A stretch of 64,000 bases of DNA from Anniella stebbinsi (GCA_029215795.1 JARDYH010000001.1:9790001-9854000); one strand, 5' to 3'. Numbered from the stretch's first letter, positions 1 through 10,730 are shown. Numbers and translations: made by a program. Notes: generated by a model not told the origin, from the letters alone.

Positions 1-599
1 GAATGTCCAGTGTCCTCATCCTTTAAAGAACTCTTAATCCTCTAAGTCTTACTTGGGTCTTCTATTCTTCATGCTTTTTTGCCATTTCTTAGAAGAACTG
101 TCAGTTTTGATTTCTCCCACATGCATTTTTTAAAAAACTTCAAGTTCTTTCTGTCCCAGATACGAAGAACTTAGAATTTTCTTTTTATCAACTCTTATCA
201 AAAATGAACTGACATGAAATGTTTACCCATCTGCACCAACCAAATACAATAGATACAGCTAATCCTAGCATGGATAGGAATACGATGTGGCTGCCAGCTG
301 TACAGCTGTTAAAGATGAGGAGTCCATCGAAAAAAGAAGGCGGCAACCAAAATTAAGCAAGAACGTGGTTGGATACACCGGGATTTAAACCCAGACTTTT
401 AAGAACTAAGTGCTCAAAGAATCTGTCAGTTCCACTTCCTCCTGCATTCATTTTTTTCTTAAATCTCATGTTCTTTTTGTCCCCAAAATGGAGAACATGG
501 CACATTTTGATAAGTTCTATTCAAAGCCAAACTGAAATGAAAATCTCATCCATCCCTTCTCTGTATGTTCCCATCTCGATGGAATGAGTAATATTTCTG
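1..599. repeat. Two diverged copies of a dispersed AT-rich repeat; no gene
   Basis: Two segments, about 95-250 and 415-585, resemble each other: a CTGTCAGTT start, a T-rich stretch, a GTTCTTTYTGTCCC motif and an AGAAC box. Related text recurs near 1610 and 61600 (ATCTGTCAATTT). I see no coding potential. The short frame at 369-587 is a by-product of the T-rich repeat. Family unknown. Confidence 0.4.
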
Positions 600-826
600 T
601 CACATCTTTTTGCTGATGAGTGACACCTCATGTGCTACCTCCAGTATCAGAGACAGTAAGCCTGTGTGCACCAGTTGCTGGGGAATATGGGTGGGAGGGT
701 GATGTTGTGTCCTGCTTGTGAATTCCCGGTCGACAGCTGGAAGGCCACTGTGTGAACAGAGTGCTGGACTAGATGGGCCCTTGGTCTGATCCAGGTGGGC
801 TCTTCCTATGTTCTTAACCTGCAACA
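600..826 (+). mobile_element. CR1/L3-like LINE 3' end fragment
   Basis: The sequence carries the hallmark blocks of a reptile CR1/L3-type LINE 3' end in sense order: CTACCTCCAGTATCAGAG, GCCTGTGTGCACCAGTTGCTGGGG, GTGTGAACAGAGTGCTGGACTAGATGG, then TGGTCTGATCCAG and a TATGTTCTTA terminus. The same blocks recur at 39940-40240 and 42545-42932 on this strand and at 3745, 38330 and 55985 on the other. Only the untranslated 3' end is present. Confidence 0.7.
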
Positions 827-1604
827 AATTGTTGCACCCTCCTTTCTCAGTGCTCCTATAAGGAGTTCCAGACAGCTAGTTATTCCCTCAAGCAAGTCAT
901 CACGCCTCATCTCCTGCGTTCCATTTTTTTCTTTTCTAGCAGTGGCTCTAAATTTGGTGGCTACTGAACATGCTAACTCCTCCTTGGGCTGCATAGGATT
1001 AGGGTTTTTTTTTTTTTGGTGCTTCCTTAGGTATCTTAAAATATTTTTTTGTGCTTCTTCTGCGAACTTCATTGTTCCCCAAGCTTGCTGATACCTGCCC
1101 TCTCATTCTCAGTGGCCTTTGTTTGACTCCATTCTTGCTGGCACACAACCACCTGAGTTTGCTATTCGAGGGAGTGGTGGTTTCTCATAGGAATGGACCA
1201 GCTCATTCCCCTACGGCTTCAGCAAAATTATTTGTTTATTTGTATCTATAGCCCAGTTTTTCAGCCAAGATGACAACAGATCCTCTTTTTTAAAGAGCCA
1301 TTTTCCAACGGAGACAGTGCATTCTTCTGCTCCAGTGCTAGAGCTAACATCTCCTGATACTGTCAATATATGAGGGAACCGTCTTTTCTGGGTTTGTTTG
1401 GTTTTTTAAAAATGCAGCAAGGATATCCCCACATCTTCTCAAGCAGTACTTATGAAATAAATAAACAAAAATAAACAAATACTCACTACATTTCATGAGA
1501 AGCACCTGTCAAGGCTGGAATTGGAGCTCCACCCACGAAAGCAAGAGTCAGGCTGGGGCCATGGTGGCCAAACCTGTTTCAAAACCTTGAATGTGTTCTC
1601 TAAT
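827..1604. other. No gene seen; mostly unassigned sequence
   Basis: No open frame here looks coding. A short LINE-like 3' piece (TTATTTGTTTATTTGTATCTATAGCC) lies at about 1228-1260. The rest is unassigned, with a poly-T run near 1006 and an AAATAAATAAAC run near 1456. Confidence 0.35.
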
Positions 1605-1765
1605 TAGGAATGGGCAAATCTGTCAATTTCACGGTCTCCCAGTTTTTCGTTTTTCCTATCTTCAGTTGGTCCCATCCCATTTCGGCATCAGTCTGCAATT
1701 TTCTTTTTTAAAACTCCACACAGAAATGTGTATACATTTCTCATGATAGACACATTTTCCTTGTT
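1605..1765. repeat. Dispersed repeat with ATCTGTCAATTT end
   Basis: The segment starts TTAGGAATGGGCAAATCTGTC and runs into TGTGTATACATTTCTC motifs. It resembles 61595-61820 (GGATGAATCTGTCAATTTTGG, then TGTGTACATTTCTCCC). Probably a member of a non-autonomous DNA transposon family, but I see no TSD. Confidence 0.35.
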
Positions 1766-1851
1766 TTGATTTTTGGCTAATGGATCCATTTTGTTTTACA
1801 AGCAATTTCCCCTTATAACATGCTTTTATGTATGTATTTTCACTAATATAT

Positions 1852-2092
1852 TATTTATTACATTTATATCCCATCTTTTTCCTTCCTTAAGGGAACTCAA
1901 GGTGACATACATAATCCTTCTCCTCCTCCTCTCCATTTTGTCTTCACAACAATCCTGTGAGGTAGGCTGGGCTGACACCCTGTGACTGGCCCAAGCCCCA
2001 AAGTCACCCAGTGAGCTTCTGTGGCTGAGTGGGGACTAGAACTCTTATTTCCCAACTCCCAGTCCGACACTCTAACCACTACACCACACTGC
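1852..2092 (-). mobile_element. Sauria-type SINE, minus strand
   Basis: Read on the minus strand, it has a tRNA-like head with an A-box-like TGGTGTAGTGGTTAGAGTG (about 2068-2090) and a B-box-like GGTTCTAGTCCC region near 2030-2045. The CACTGGGTGACTTTGGGGC body, the AGGATTGTTGTGAAGACAAA region and a TATAAATGTAATAAATAA tail follow. That order matches squamate Sauria SINEs, whose tail is related to Bov-B LINEs. Several box positions have decayed, so this is a fossil and not a tRNA gene. Confidence 0.65.
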
Positions 2093-3143
2093 ATCTCATA
2101 ATATACACATTTTTCTCTACGTATCTCCTCAATATGAATATTTTCTGTATGCATTTTTTGTTTGGAGCACCCTGATCAAAATACCTGCCAGCTTCTTCTC
2201 TAGGACATAGAGGCCAAAACCAGACAAACTCCAGGCCAATAATAATTCTGAGAAGCGCTTCCCATTTCAAATATAAAAATTAAGAATGCAAAGAAAAGAT
2301 TTATGGGTTTGCTGGCTATGATTCACCCACTAGAACTTCCTGGGGTGTTTGGCATTGCTGACTGTGGGCATTATAAATGGCCCCTTTTGATTTATGGCTT
2401 AATTATAGGAGAAATCAACTGCTGCCACCCAGCAATTCCATGCCCATCTTAAAAAAATTCACAAAGAAATCATCTCCTTTGACCCGCACTGATATTTATG
2501 AGTTTACTTAAATAGTAAAGAGAGATTGCATTAAAGTAAAGTAAGCAACGTATAAAATCTTCACAAAGGCCAGACAGCCTTATTATCTTCCTCAATCCCC
2601 CCCACCCCAACTCAAAAACCAAGAGGAACACTCAGGATAAATCATACTTAGTGGGGACTGTCGAGAAGTCTTAGGGTAGATTGATATGTCCAATGTTTTC
2701 AGGGTTTTGATGGTTTACTATGCCCTCTCCTGCTCCGTTCAGAGGTAGCCCTGCCCCCCAAAGACAAGGATTTTAGGAGATGGATAAGCATGGAGTATGG
2801 GCACCTTTTGAACCATCTATAAGACCAGTATCCAGGCTACTTTCGATACTGGCAAGGATGGGATGAAGACAGTGTTTTGTTAACAGAATTGAGCCAGTAC
2901 AGTCCAGCAACTGGGGGCTGTGCAAAGTTCAAAACTTGGTTATTCGAATCCGAGGCTTGGAAGCCATTTTCTGGCAGATCCGCCATTTTGGATCCACCAT
3001 TTTCCTGCGCAGCCGTAGGCTCCAATACAGCCTACAACCCCCAGCAGCAGCTCATATCTTCAACACAGAATCATGTCCGACTATTATGTGAAGATCTGGT
3101 CAGACTATTTGTCCACGTAACCTGGTATTGTCTCCTACAGGGT
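2093..3143. other. Repeat-poor stretch, no gene recognised
   Basis: Positions 2095-2160 hold ACACATTTTT/TATGCATTTTTTG motifs shared with a dispersed repeat seen at 25690, 31560 and 61690. From 2160 to about 3140 I recognise neither a repeat nor an exon. The frame at 2877-3170 runs into the neighbouring LTR and has no recognisable domain. Confidence 0.3.
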
Positions 3144-3148
3144 TGGAG

Positions 3149-3623
3149 TGTTGAGGAAAATTTCTCTTAAGATGAATAAAAGGACTGGACAGTTGCAAAG
3201 TGTCCAGAGGACTGACTATAGCACCTGATATCAATTAACAGGGGAATGGTTTTTTTCTATCTGCTACTGAAAAGGTCAGAGAGATAGTGGGTTTTTCCCT
3301 GGGAGTTTTTTCTCCTGATTTGTGCATAGTCATTGTCTATTCAACTGTATATATATCTGTAAATATCTGATGGAGAATGAGGCTGGTTGTATGAGGATAT
3401 GATGTTGGACGGTAATGTACTTGATGTGGAAATCTTCCTGGAACCTGTATTGTATTTGATGACCAACAAAACTGCTGTACATATATACTGAAGGAAATAC
3501 TGGAACCTCAATAAAAGCTTATACTAAACACAAACTGCTGGTGTGTGAGTATTCTTGGTGAATGGATCTCTGGAACACGCTTACTCTGCTGTAAGTGAAC
3601 CGGGAGCACTTCTCTCCCGGACA
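3149..3623 (+). mobile_element. Solo LTR, 475 bp, with 5-bp TSD
   Basis: The segment starts TGTTGAGG and ends CCCGGACA, which gives the TG...CA ends of an LTR. It is flanked by identical 5-bp copies of TGGAG (3144-3148 and 3624-3628). A polyadenylation signal AATAAA lies near 3511, about 110 bp before the end, as expected for an R/U5 layout on the plus strand. No internal gag or pol is present, so this is best read as a solo LTR left by LTR-LTR recombination. The superfamily (copia, gypsy or retroviral) is not decided by what I can see. Confidence 0.65.
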
Positions 3624-3744
3624 TGGAGAACCTCAGGCCCATCAGAAGTCAAATTCAGCTTTCTAGGGGTCCCAGTGGATTGTGTTGGATTTTTTTGCCA
3701 AGTTTTGTGCACTTTCCCCTCCATTCTAAAAGGTTAAAATGCCT

Positions 3745-4262
3745 CTCATAAAATCATAAGAACCCTGTTGGACCAAGTGTCCATGTTGTCCAGTATTCTG
3801 TTCACACAGGGGCCAACCGGCTGAACTTGGTTCCAGTATTATGAGAAAGGGAGGAAAACCCATTTTTTTCCCCACACCATGCATCATTTTGTACGCCTCT
3901 ATCATGTCTCCCCTTGCTCACCTTTTTTCAAGCTCAACAATCCCAGCTGGTGTAACCTTCCCTCATAGGGAGGTTGTTCCATCCCCTTGACCATTTCCAT
4001 TGCCCTTATCTGCCCTTTTTCCAACTCCACAACAACTTTTATTTTTAAAGATGTGGTGACCAGAACTGTACACAGTATTCTAAGTGTGGTCGCACCATCG
4101 ATTTGTATAAGGGCAGCAGGATATGGACAGTTTTATTCTCAGTTCTTTTCCTAATGATGCCTCACATCAGAGTTTGCCTTTTTCACAACAGCCAGACACC
4201 AGGCTGATGTTTTCATCGAGTTGTCCACCACAACCCCAAGGTCTCTTTCTTGGTCAATCTCC
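3745..4262 (-). mobile_element. CR1/L3-like LINE 3' region, minus strand
   Basis: On the minus strand this carries the CR1 landmarks GGGGAGACATGATAGAGGCG, a GACCACACTTAGAATACTGTG block and the terminal TGGTCCAACAGGGTTCTTATG. The pieces lie in the order expected for the far 3' end of CR1/L3, although the spacing suggests internal deletions. No ORF remains. Confidence 0.65.
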
Positions 4263-4316
4263 AAAGGTTTTGTTAATGGTAGTAAAAGTGTTAAGCTCAA
4301 ATATTTGTTATATAGC

Positions 4317-4492
4317 AGTAGTTCAGCACCTCAAGCCCGGGGGCCAAATCCAACCCTCCTGGGCTCCCCAGATGGACTTGCCCCTTCCCCTGGCCTCACC
4401 CTTTTCCCCAAAAACTGATAGTTCGGTGGTTTCTTGCCTTTTCTGCAGTTTTCTCCCATTCTAAAAAGTTGAAATGCCTCTTCTAAGGCTTA

Positions 4493-4525
<33 letters not shown>

Positions 4526-4965
4526 AATAATAATAATAATAATATTTATTTATTTCTTACCCGCCTCTCCCTCCGGATCAAGGCGGGGAACAACATCAGT
4601 ACAACAATATAAAATACATAAAACTGATTAAAATCATATAAAATTAATACATTATTAAAATCAACAAAGTCTTAAAATTCGACTGGGTAGGCCTGCCAGA
4701 AGAGATCAGTCTTTATCGCTCTCTTAAATTCCGGAAGACTGGTAAGTTGGTGGATCTCCTCTGGCAGGTCGTTCCACATTCTGGGAGCGGCAGAAGAGAA
4801 GGTCCTCTTGGTAACGGTTGTCAGCCTACTGTAAGAGCTTTACGCTAAAATATGCTGCTATTCCTTTGGAGGGAGGGGCACCACCCCTCTTGCATTAGGT
4901 CCTGGAATGTGTCCCCAGAAGCTTCTCCAAAATGGAATGTGGCCCTCAGAGTTCTGCACCTGTGC
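4317..4965. mobile_element. hAT-like element split by an L2 LINE
   Basis: The left end reads AGTAGTTCAGCACCTC and the right end GAGTTCTGCACCTGTGC, which are imperfect inverted termini. Perfect 8-bp direct repeats TATATAGC flank the element (4309-4316 and 4966-4973), the TSD length of hAT transposons. Its left half contains CAAGCCCGGGGGCCAAATCC, a block related to 26080-26335 on the other strand. The unit is interrupted at about 4493-4835 by an L2-like LINE end. Confidence 0.5.
4493..4835 (-). mobile_element. L2-clade LINE 3' end inside a hAT-like element
   Basis: On the minus strand this encodes the tail of the same LINE family as the large copy at 13537-16391. The TCTGCCGCTCCCAGAATGTG block, CCGGAATTTAAGAGAG, TAAAGACTGATCTC and GGCAGGCCTACCCAG are all present, followed by CGCCTTGATCCGGAG and a trinucleotide tail. 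On the plus strand that tail is the (GAT)n(AAT)n run at 4493-4544. Heavily 5' truncated. Confidence 0.65.
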
Positions 4966-5117
4966 TATATAGCGAACTAGGTGAAAAATTAATCTAGAAG
5001 CAAGGAACTGCTTTGTGCCGTTTAGTGACCAGCACTAAACTACTGTTCTCTTCATGTCAACCCATCCTTGGTCCCAACTTCTGAGCGATCAGGTTCTTTA
5101 TACCCTTTGTTCTCAAC

Positions 5118-5485
5118 CTATGTTTAACCTTGAGAAGAGGAAACCGAGGGGAGACATGATAGCACTCTTCAAGTACTTGAAAGTTGTCACACAGAGGAGG
5201 GCCAGGATCTCTTCTCAATCATCTCAGAGTGCAGGACATGGAATAATGGGCTCTAGTTACAGGAAGCCAGATTCTGGCTGGACATCAGGAAAAAAAATTC
5301 CTGAGTACAGCAATGGAACCAATGACCTAGGGAGGCCTTGGGCCCTCCCACACGAGAGGCATTCAAGATGCAGCTGGGCAGCCATCTGTCAGGTGTTCTT
5401 TAATGTGGGTTCCTGCAGTGAGCAGGGGGTTGGACTTGATGGTCTGAAAGGCCCTTTCCAACTCTACTATTCTAGGTTTCTAACC
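5118..5485 (+). mobile_element. CR1-like LINE 3' end
   Basis: Contains GAAGAGGAAACCGAGGGGAG, ACATGATAGCACTCTTCAAG, CAGGAAGCCAGATTCTGGCT and a final GGACTTGATGGTCTGAAAGG then CCAACTCTACTATTCTAGG. This is the sense-strand 3' end of a CR1 LINE with a decayed ATTCTATG tail. The frame at 5054-5491 is an accident of this repeat. Confidence 0.7.
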
Positions 5486-6540
5486 CTGTAACTACCTTGT
5501 AGTTTGGGAAGTTGATCACATTCACACCCACACACATATATGGAGAAAGTGAATTCAAGAAACACGTTTTAAAACACAAGTTCCACCCAAAAGGAACCTG
5601 GATTGGTTGCAACTCCAATGACAAATGCACACTCAATGGCAAACTCAGGTTCGTTGGGACGTATTTTGTGAAAGGGTCCCTTGCGTGCTCATCTAATTTG
5701 CATTGACCAAAATCAATCCTCCCCCCGCATTTAGAAAAGAGTTGTATGAAACAACTCTTGCACTTCATGATGGTTAAGCTCTTGTTCACCCTAACCATGG
5801 AGGTAGCAAAAGACAACGTTCTCACATTGATCATGCTCTTAACACCCCAATCTGAACTGATCTTTTTAAAACTTTAGCAATGGTAAATATAAAGTGTTTA
5901 GACTCCTGGGATGGCAAAGAATAAGATGATGCTACTCTGCACCCACATAGAACCATGGCTGTTTAATTTTCTTTTTGTACCAGACTTTCAGGTGCTGCTT
6001 TCTTTCTTTTTTTCTTTCTTTCTGTCTCTATGCATCCATCTAGCAAGTCTTTGGACATAGTCACTGATTTTCCATTTCAATATGTAAACAGGAGTTGGAT
6101 TTCCATTCTTCTGTGCCTTTTTTTTTTTTTTTTTTTGCTGGCTACAGAAATGTATATTTTCCCCCCATGACTGAATGCGTAATTACTCCCGCGTTTGTTC
6201 TCCCAGGTGTTTCTTATTTAAAAGAAAAGAAAGAAGCCCTTAAATGAGTCAAAAGAAAACACACACACACACACTCCTCTCTGCCATTTGAATCTCATTT
6301 GCCAATGATTGCAGAGAATGTTTAATACTCCATTCAGTTTTTGGTGGCTTTTCCACACGCTCACTCCTGCCAGGAATGGCTTTCCGAAATGTATGTTCTT
6401 TTCATAGTGCAATTGCGGCACACACACACATGAAAGGAACATTCAGTTCAAAGTACGACATTTATTGCAGTTGACTGTAACTTCTGAGACGCTGAAAGGT
6501 TTCCACCTGTCAGCAATTTAATTATAAAAATGGAACTGAT
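5486..6540. other. No gene seen; simple repeats only
   Basis: Positions 5486-6540 hold no recognised exon or transposon. Pyrimidine-rich TTTCTTTC runs lie near 6000, a poly-T near 6118-6137 and a short (AC)n near 6258. Unassigned, possibly unique sequence. Confidence 0.3.
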
Positions 6541-6547
6541 CCTACTG

Positions 6548-6735
6548 CCAGCAGGGACAGCCGAACCGTTACACAGCATGAGGCGGCTTCCTCAGGCAGA
6601 AGATGCTGAGGGACAGGGAGTGGTGGTAAGATGCTGTGGGGGCCACACAACCTGTCCCCTGAATTTGCTTGATGCCCTCCTGTGTGGTGGAAGATGCTGC
6701 CCCATCACCAGCATTGAAGTGCCATTCAACTGCTA
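6548..6735. repeat. Copy of a dispersed element with a CAGGG-type start
   Basis: The block starts CAGGGACAGCC and contains GAGGCGGCTTCCTCAGGCAG and GCTGCCCCATCACCAG. It matches the order of blocks at 19045-19216 (CAGGGCTGGACCAGCC, GGCTGCCTCAGGCAGC, CTATCACCAG, ACCGGCCCTG). Likely a non-autonomous hAT-like element; no TSD was found here. Confidence 0.35.
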
Positions 6736-6944
6736 GTCCAGTCAGCTTCTATACATAGAATGGGTGGTGGTGAGGGTGGCCCCATCTTGCCCTTTGACAC
6801 AGGTAACAAAATGTCCTGGACTGGCCCAGCTGCCAGTGAAGTCAGTAATAGACATTCTCGTTCAGGGTAGACTCTGTTTCTATATTTCCACATTATGGGA
6901 TGGGGAAATTGTTTTGGTGAGGAGGATGAACTGTCTCCAAACTG

Positions 6945-7372
6945 GAAACAAAACCCTATGAGGGGAGACTGAAAGAACTGGGCATGTTTAGCCTAGAGAA
7001 GAGAAGATTCAGGGGAGACATGATAGCAATCTTCAAGTACTTGAAAGGTGGTCACACAGAAGAGGGCCAGGATCACTTCTTGATCATCCCAGAGTGCAGG
7101 ACACAGAATAATGGGCTCAAGTTACAGGAAGCCAGATTTCGGCTGGACATCAGGAAAAACGTTCTGACTGTTAGAGCAGTATGACAATGGAACCAATTTC
7201 CTGGGGAGGTCGTGGGCTCTCCCACACTAGAGGCCTTCAAGAGGCAGCTGGACAGCCATCTGTCAGGTATGCTTTAATGTGGGTTCCTGCATTGAGCAGG
7301 GGGTGGGACTCAATCGCCTTATAGGCCCCTTTCAGCTCGACTATTCTATGATTCTATGAATCTATTGCTGAA
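6945..7372 (+). mobile_element. CR1-like LINE 3' end with ATTCTATG tail
   Basis: Reads AGGGGAGACTGAAAGAACTG, GGCATGTTTAGCCTAGAGAA, GGAAGCCAGATTTCGGCTGG, then GCTCGACTATTCTATGATTCTATGA. The terminal 8-mer repeat ATTCTATG is the diagnostic CR1 3' tail. More complete than the copy at 5118. Confidence 0.75.
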
Positions 7373-8339
7373 CAGGAATACTTAACAAAATGTTGAATCT
7401 TTGTGTATTTCAGAGAGTTTCAGCTATTGGGCATTATTGAAATGTAGTCAATGATGAAATGAATGAATGGATTGTGCACTGGATCTTTTTTCCCGGTGGT
7501 AGTGGTGGGACATCTAGGGGGAAAATATGTTCAAAATGCAAAGCAGAACCATACAGATATGGCAGTATTTGCATGTGTTCGAGCTCAAATCAATGTCAGC
7601 TCAGACCAACGTAACACATGACTGGAGTGTAACAAAGAAAACCAGTCCAGCGTTACTCCAGTTCTTTTGAATGCTGTTTACCAGCATGACATAAAAGGGT
7701 GTCTTCTTAATGCTGCTTTCACATTTGTCGATACCCACATAGGACTGTCAAATTTTCAAGAGCATTGAGGCAAGCCAGCATGTGCTGTGTGCCAATTTAA
7801 AAGTGTGATGGCTCTTAAACCCCTGTAAGTATTTTCCAAGTGAGCTTTGTAGCAAGAGCCATCTCGGGTTGAATTTCTTCATTTTCGGCCTTTCTCACAG
7901 CCTCTTTTAAAGTTGATAATCGACGCCTGCGATCACGGAAGAACCCTTTGCTTTAGTTGTCCCTTAACAATCATGAACCGAGATGAAATTCGGTGAAAAG
8001 TGCTGCAGAAAGCCATTTGATTGTCTCATTTTAAAATGTTTTTCTTCAAAGGATGAGAGAGAAAAAAAGAAGAAGAAGGAACAAGAACAGGGAAAGGTAG
8101 AGGTTTTCTTTATTTATTATTTCAAAGAAGTGGATGTGTTACCTGTCCTGAGAAATAACAAGGATTGGGGGGGGGGGTTGTTACTTAGATATGCTTTTGA
8201 AAGGTACCAAGAAGGAACAGGGAAAACAGAGAAGTGAATTCATGGTCTGTGTGTGTGTGTGTGCGTGTGAACTCTTTCGCACAACATGGCAACCGGAGGA
8301 CAAATTAGGTATAACATTGACGGAAGGGGGAGACAGAAA
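7373..8339. other. Repeat-poor stretch
   Basis: No exon recognised. Positions 7840-8000 are complex, balanced sequence with no repeat I know. Short purine runs (8056-8075) and a (GT)n near 8250-8270 follow. The frame at 7983-8237 is low-complexity lysine/glutamate text and not a recognised protein. Confidence 0.3.
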
Positions 8340-8344
8340 TGTCA

Positions 8345-8740
8345 AACTGCCAGTGTATTATTGTTATTATTTACAATATTTATATTCCGCTCCATATCTA
8401 AAATAGATTCCGGAGCAGTGCACATAGGAATGAAACAGAAGGCTAAAAAGAGGAAATTAAATTGTACCATTTAAAACAAAGGACCAATAAAAACCGTGGC
8501 TGGTCAGTTGAGGAAGGCTTCCCGGAAAACAGTTGTTTTCAGGAGGCGCCGGAAGCAGCATAGTGTTGGTGTCTGCCTGACCTCCTGGGGCAGGGAGTTT
8601 CAAAGAGAAGGGGCCACCACACAAAAGGCTCTTTCTTGGTGGACTCTAGTCGGGCCAGTGGTCCATGTGGAACTACCAGGAGCATGTCCTCCAATGACCT
8701 CCGTGACCGAGCAGGTTGGTATGGGAGAATATGTGTTAAG
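8345..8740 (-). mobile_element. L2-like LINE 3' end, minus strand
   Basis: On the minus strand the text runs from GAAACTCCCTGCCCCAGGAG through GCCTCCTGAAAACAACTG and a CTTCCTCAACTGACCAGCC block to a TATAAATATTGTAAATAA end. This resembles the closing codons and short 3' UTR of L2-type LINEs (conserved exonic text F-x-x-x-V-P-x-L-W). Fragmentary. Confidence 0.45.
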
Positions 8741-9024
8741 TACAATAATTTCATTTCATTTATTTCATCTCTATAACACCCAATAGCCAACACTCTCTAT
8801 GTCAAAACCCCCCTCACATAAAGATGATTGTGAAATTGCTATTGCAAACATACATGCACACACCCACACCCACACCCACACCCCACTGATAGCCAAAATT
8901 CACTGTAAGATTTCTAGGAGCCCCCAGACAATGCAAATTTAGGAAAGGGATTGGAATCTGAGCTCCAAGGGCCACATTCAACTCCAAAGTATTTCAACAA
9001 AGGCCCAAACATAGGTCTAGGCTT
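8741..9024. other. LINE-like scrap and CACACC simple repeat
   Basis: A 3' end-like scrap (TTTCATTTATTTCATCTCTATAACACCCAATAGCC) lies at 8750-8790 and a (CACACC)n run at 8855-8883. No gene seen. Confidence 0.35.
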
Positions 9025-9950
9025 GTCGTGGTTCCAAGCCCTCCCGCTGGAGTGCGAGACAATAAAGTGGTCTGCCAAGTAATCTTCAAAGCTTTATTGA
9101 GTAAATAAACATCTCTTTGCACCTCATGAGAGTTTAAACCTAGGAACCTTCCGCTAGGCTAACACTTGACTAAACTAAGCGAGACAATTGTTCTTTCAAG
9201 AAAGGTGCTGGTCTTTTCCCTGAGTCCCTTGCACTTCAAGGAGGATTTCTTTGAAGAAGCCTTTGGCGAGAGGCTAGCTGAGATGACCACCTCTCGCCTA
9301 CCTTTAGCTTCACCCGTCTGAACCTACGGCTAGGCTGACCATATGAAAAGGAGGACAGGGCTCATGTAACTTTAACAGTTGTAGAGAAAAGGGAATTTCA
9401 GCCGGTGTCATTTGTATGCAATTAGTCCCTGGTGAAATTCCCTCTTCATCACAACAGTTAAAGTTGCAGGCACTATACTAGAGTGACCATATACAAAAGA
9501 AGGCAGGGCCCCTGCAACTTTAACTGTTGTGATGAAGAGGGAATTTCACCAGGAACTAATTGCATACAAATGACACTGGCTGAAATTCCCTTTTCTCTAT
9601 AACTGTTAAAGTTACATGAGCCCTGACCTCCTTTTCATATGGTCAGCCTACCTACGGCGTACTCTGGGATCGGTCAGCTCTGAAGTCCCCTTCCCTTCAG
9701 AGGATTCCTGAGTTCCCACAGACTGAGTGTTGGTTATGTTCTCACTGATAAGGCCTTTTGAAGATTCATCCCTGGCGGGTGAAGAGCCTGGGAGAATCAC
9801 CTCCCCCATTTCCTGTGTAAGATGGAACGTTTCTAGTCCTCTTTCTTCAGCTTCAGAATCTGATCCTGATTGATAGCCTAAAACTCCTTCCCAAGGGGAA
9901 CAGGCCTGGTCATGAATGCTCTTGGTCAAGACATCCTCAATTGGCACTCC
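9025..9950 (-). mobile_element. 3' end of a retroelement (LTR-like), minus strand, split by a MITE
   Basis: Read on the minus strand, an acidic frame (9947 down to about 9651; residues rich in E, S and D, with a QSGSDSEAEE stretch) leads to a basic RVRRR stretch. AATAAAGC near 9091 follows, then a GC-rich end ...CCACGACA. This layout (end of an ORF, polyA signal, short U5-like end in CA) suggests the 3' part of an LTR retrotransposon. No RT or integrase motif is in the window and no matching second LTR was found, so the class is uncertain. Confidence 0.35.
9331..9650 (+). mobile_element. hAT palindromic MITE, copy 1
   Basis: The ends are TAGGCTGACCAT and ATGGTCAGCCTA. Perfect 8-bp TSDs CCTACGGC lie at 9323-9330 and 9651-9658, which indicates hAT transposition. 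Arms of about 140 bp are inverted copies of each other around a non-palindromic centre of about 40 bp (ACTATACTAGAGTGACC), used here to define orientation. Non-coding. The arms contain the blocks AACTTTAACAGTTGTAGAG and GGGAATTTCAGCC shared by all copies. Confidence 0.9.
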
Positions 9951-10730
9951 CAGAGTGAGTCTACATTCTCACAGCCATTGACACCAGCTGCTCTTGCTTG
10001 CCATCTCATGATGGCTGGGGAATGCTGGGAGTTGTAGGACTTTTTTCCTGCCTGAACCTGCAAAGGATTGCAACCTTAGTTGCTGATCAGGTATACAAAA
10101 ATTCCAAGAGCCTCTGGAATTAATTATTTTCTGTATTCCTTTATCTTAGAAGGGCCAGGTAATAGGAGAAGTCATCTTGCTCTTTCCTCTTCTTCCTTCT
10201 CTTTAAATTGACTAATGAAATTGCCTGTGTGTAACCCATTCATAATTACAGCATGTAAAGCAAATCCCTCCGGAAGTTGGCTGCCGCTGACATGAAGTAC
10301 TGAATACATTTCCTTCCTCACTCTTTCAAGACATTCCTTCTCTCCCCAGTGATGAATCCAACCGGACCGTATTAGCTATACATTTTGCCAACTAGAAATG
10401 AACTTGTATCACCCCATGAGTATGCCATTGTTGGAATAATGGCTCACTAATTAAAGTGGATAGCCAGGCAAAATCTATTACATTCAACATGAAGCGATAG
10501 AAGGATGTTCCTTGCTTTCATATAGAAATGAGGACCATGTTCCATTCTTTTCATTTTATAGCGGTTTTATAGCAGTGTTAATTCTAATCCACTAATAAAA
10601 TGGTACATATATTATTTGCAATCACCTGTAAGATATTAAATAATAATTGCCAATCTGCCCCGTGCCCTCAATGTCACGAAAGTAAGATGGTTTGGATATA
10701 ATACAAGCGGATACTAGTTTGATATCAGTT
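9951..10730. other. Mostly unique sequence, candidate conserved non-coding DNA
   Basis: A short hAT-like scrap (GGGGAATGCTGGGAGTTGTAG) lies at 10018-10040. From about 10100 to 10700 the sequence is balanced, AT-leaning and free of repeats I recognise (for example CTCACTAATTAAAGTGGATA at about 10444). No exon seen. The idea that it is conserved regulatory DNA is inference only. Confidence 0.3.

Noticed and set aside
360..405. MIR or tRNA-like motif (GGATTTAAACCCAGAC)
   Set aside because: Too short and without the rest of a SINE body.
3149..3623. An active retrovirus or full LTR element
   Set aside because: No internal coding region or second LTR; the 5-bp TSD directly flanks a single LTR.
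5054..5491. A 145-codon frame as a gene
   Set aside because: It lies within a CR1 3' end, which is untranslated in the parent LINE.
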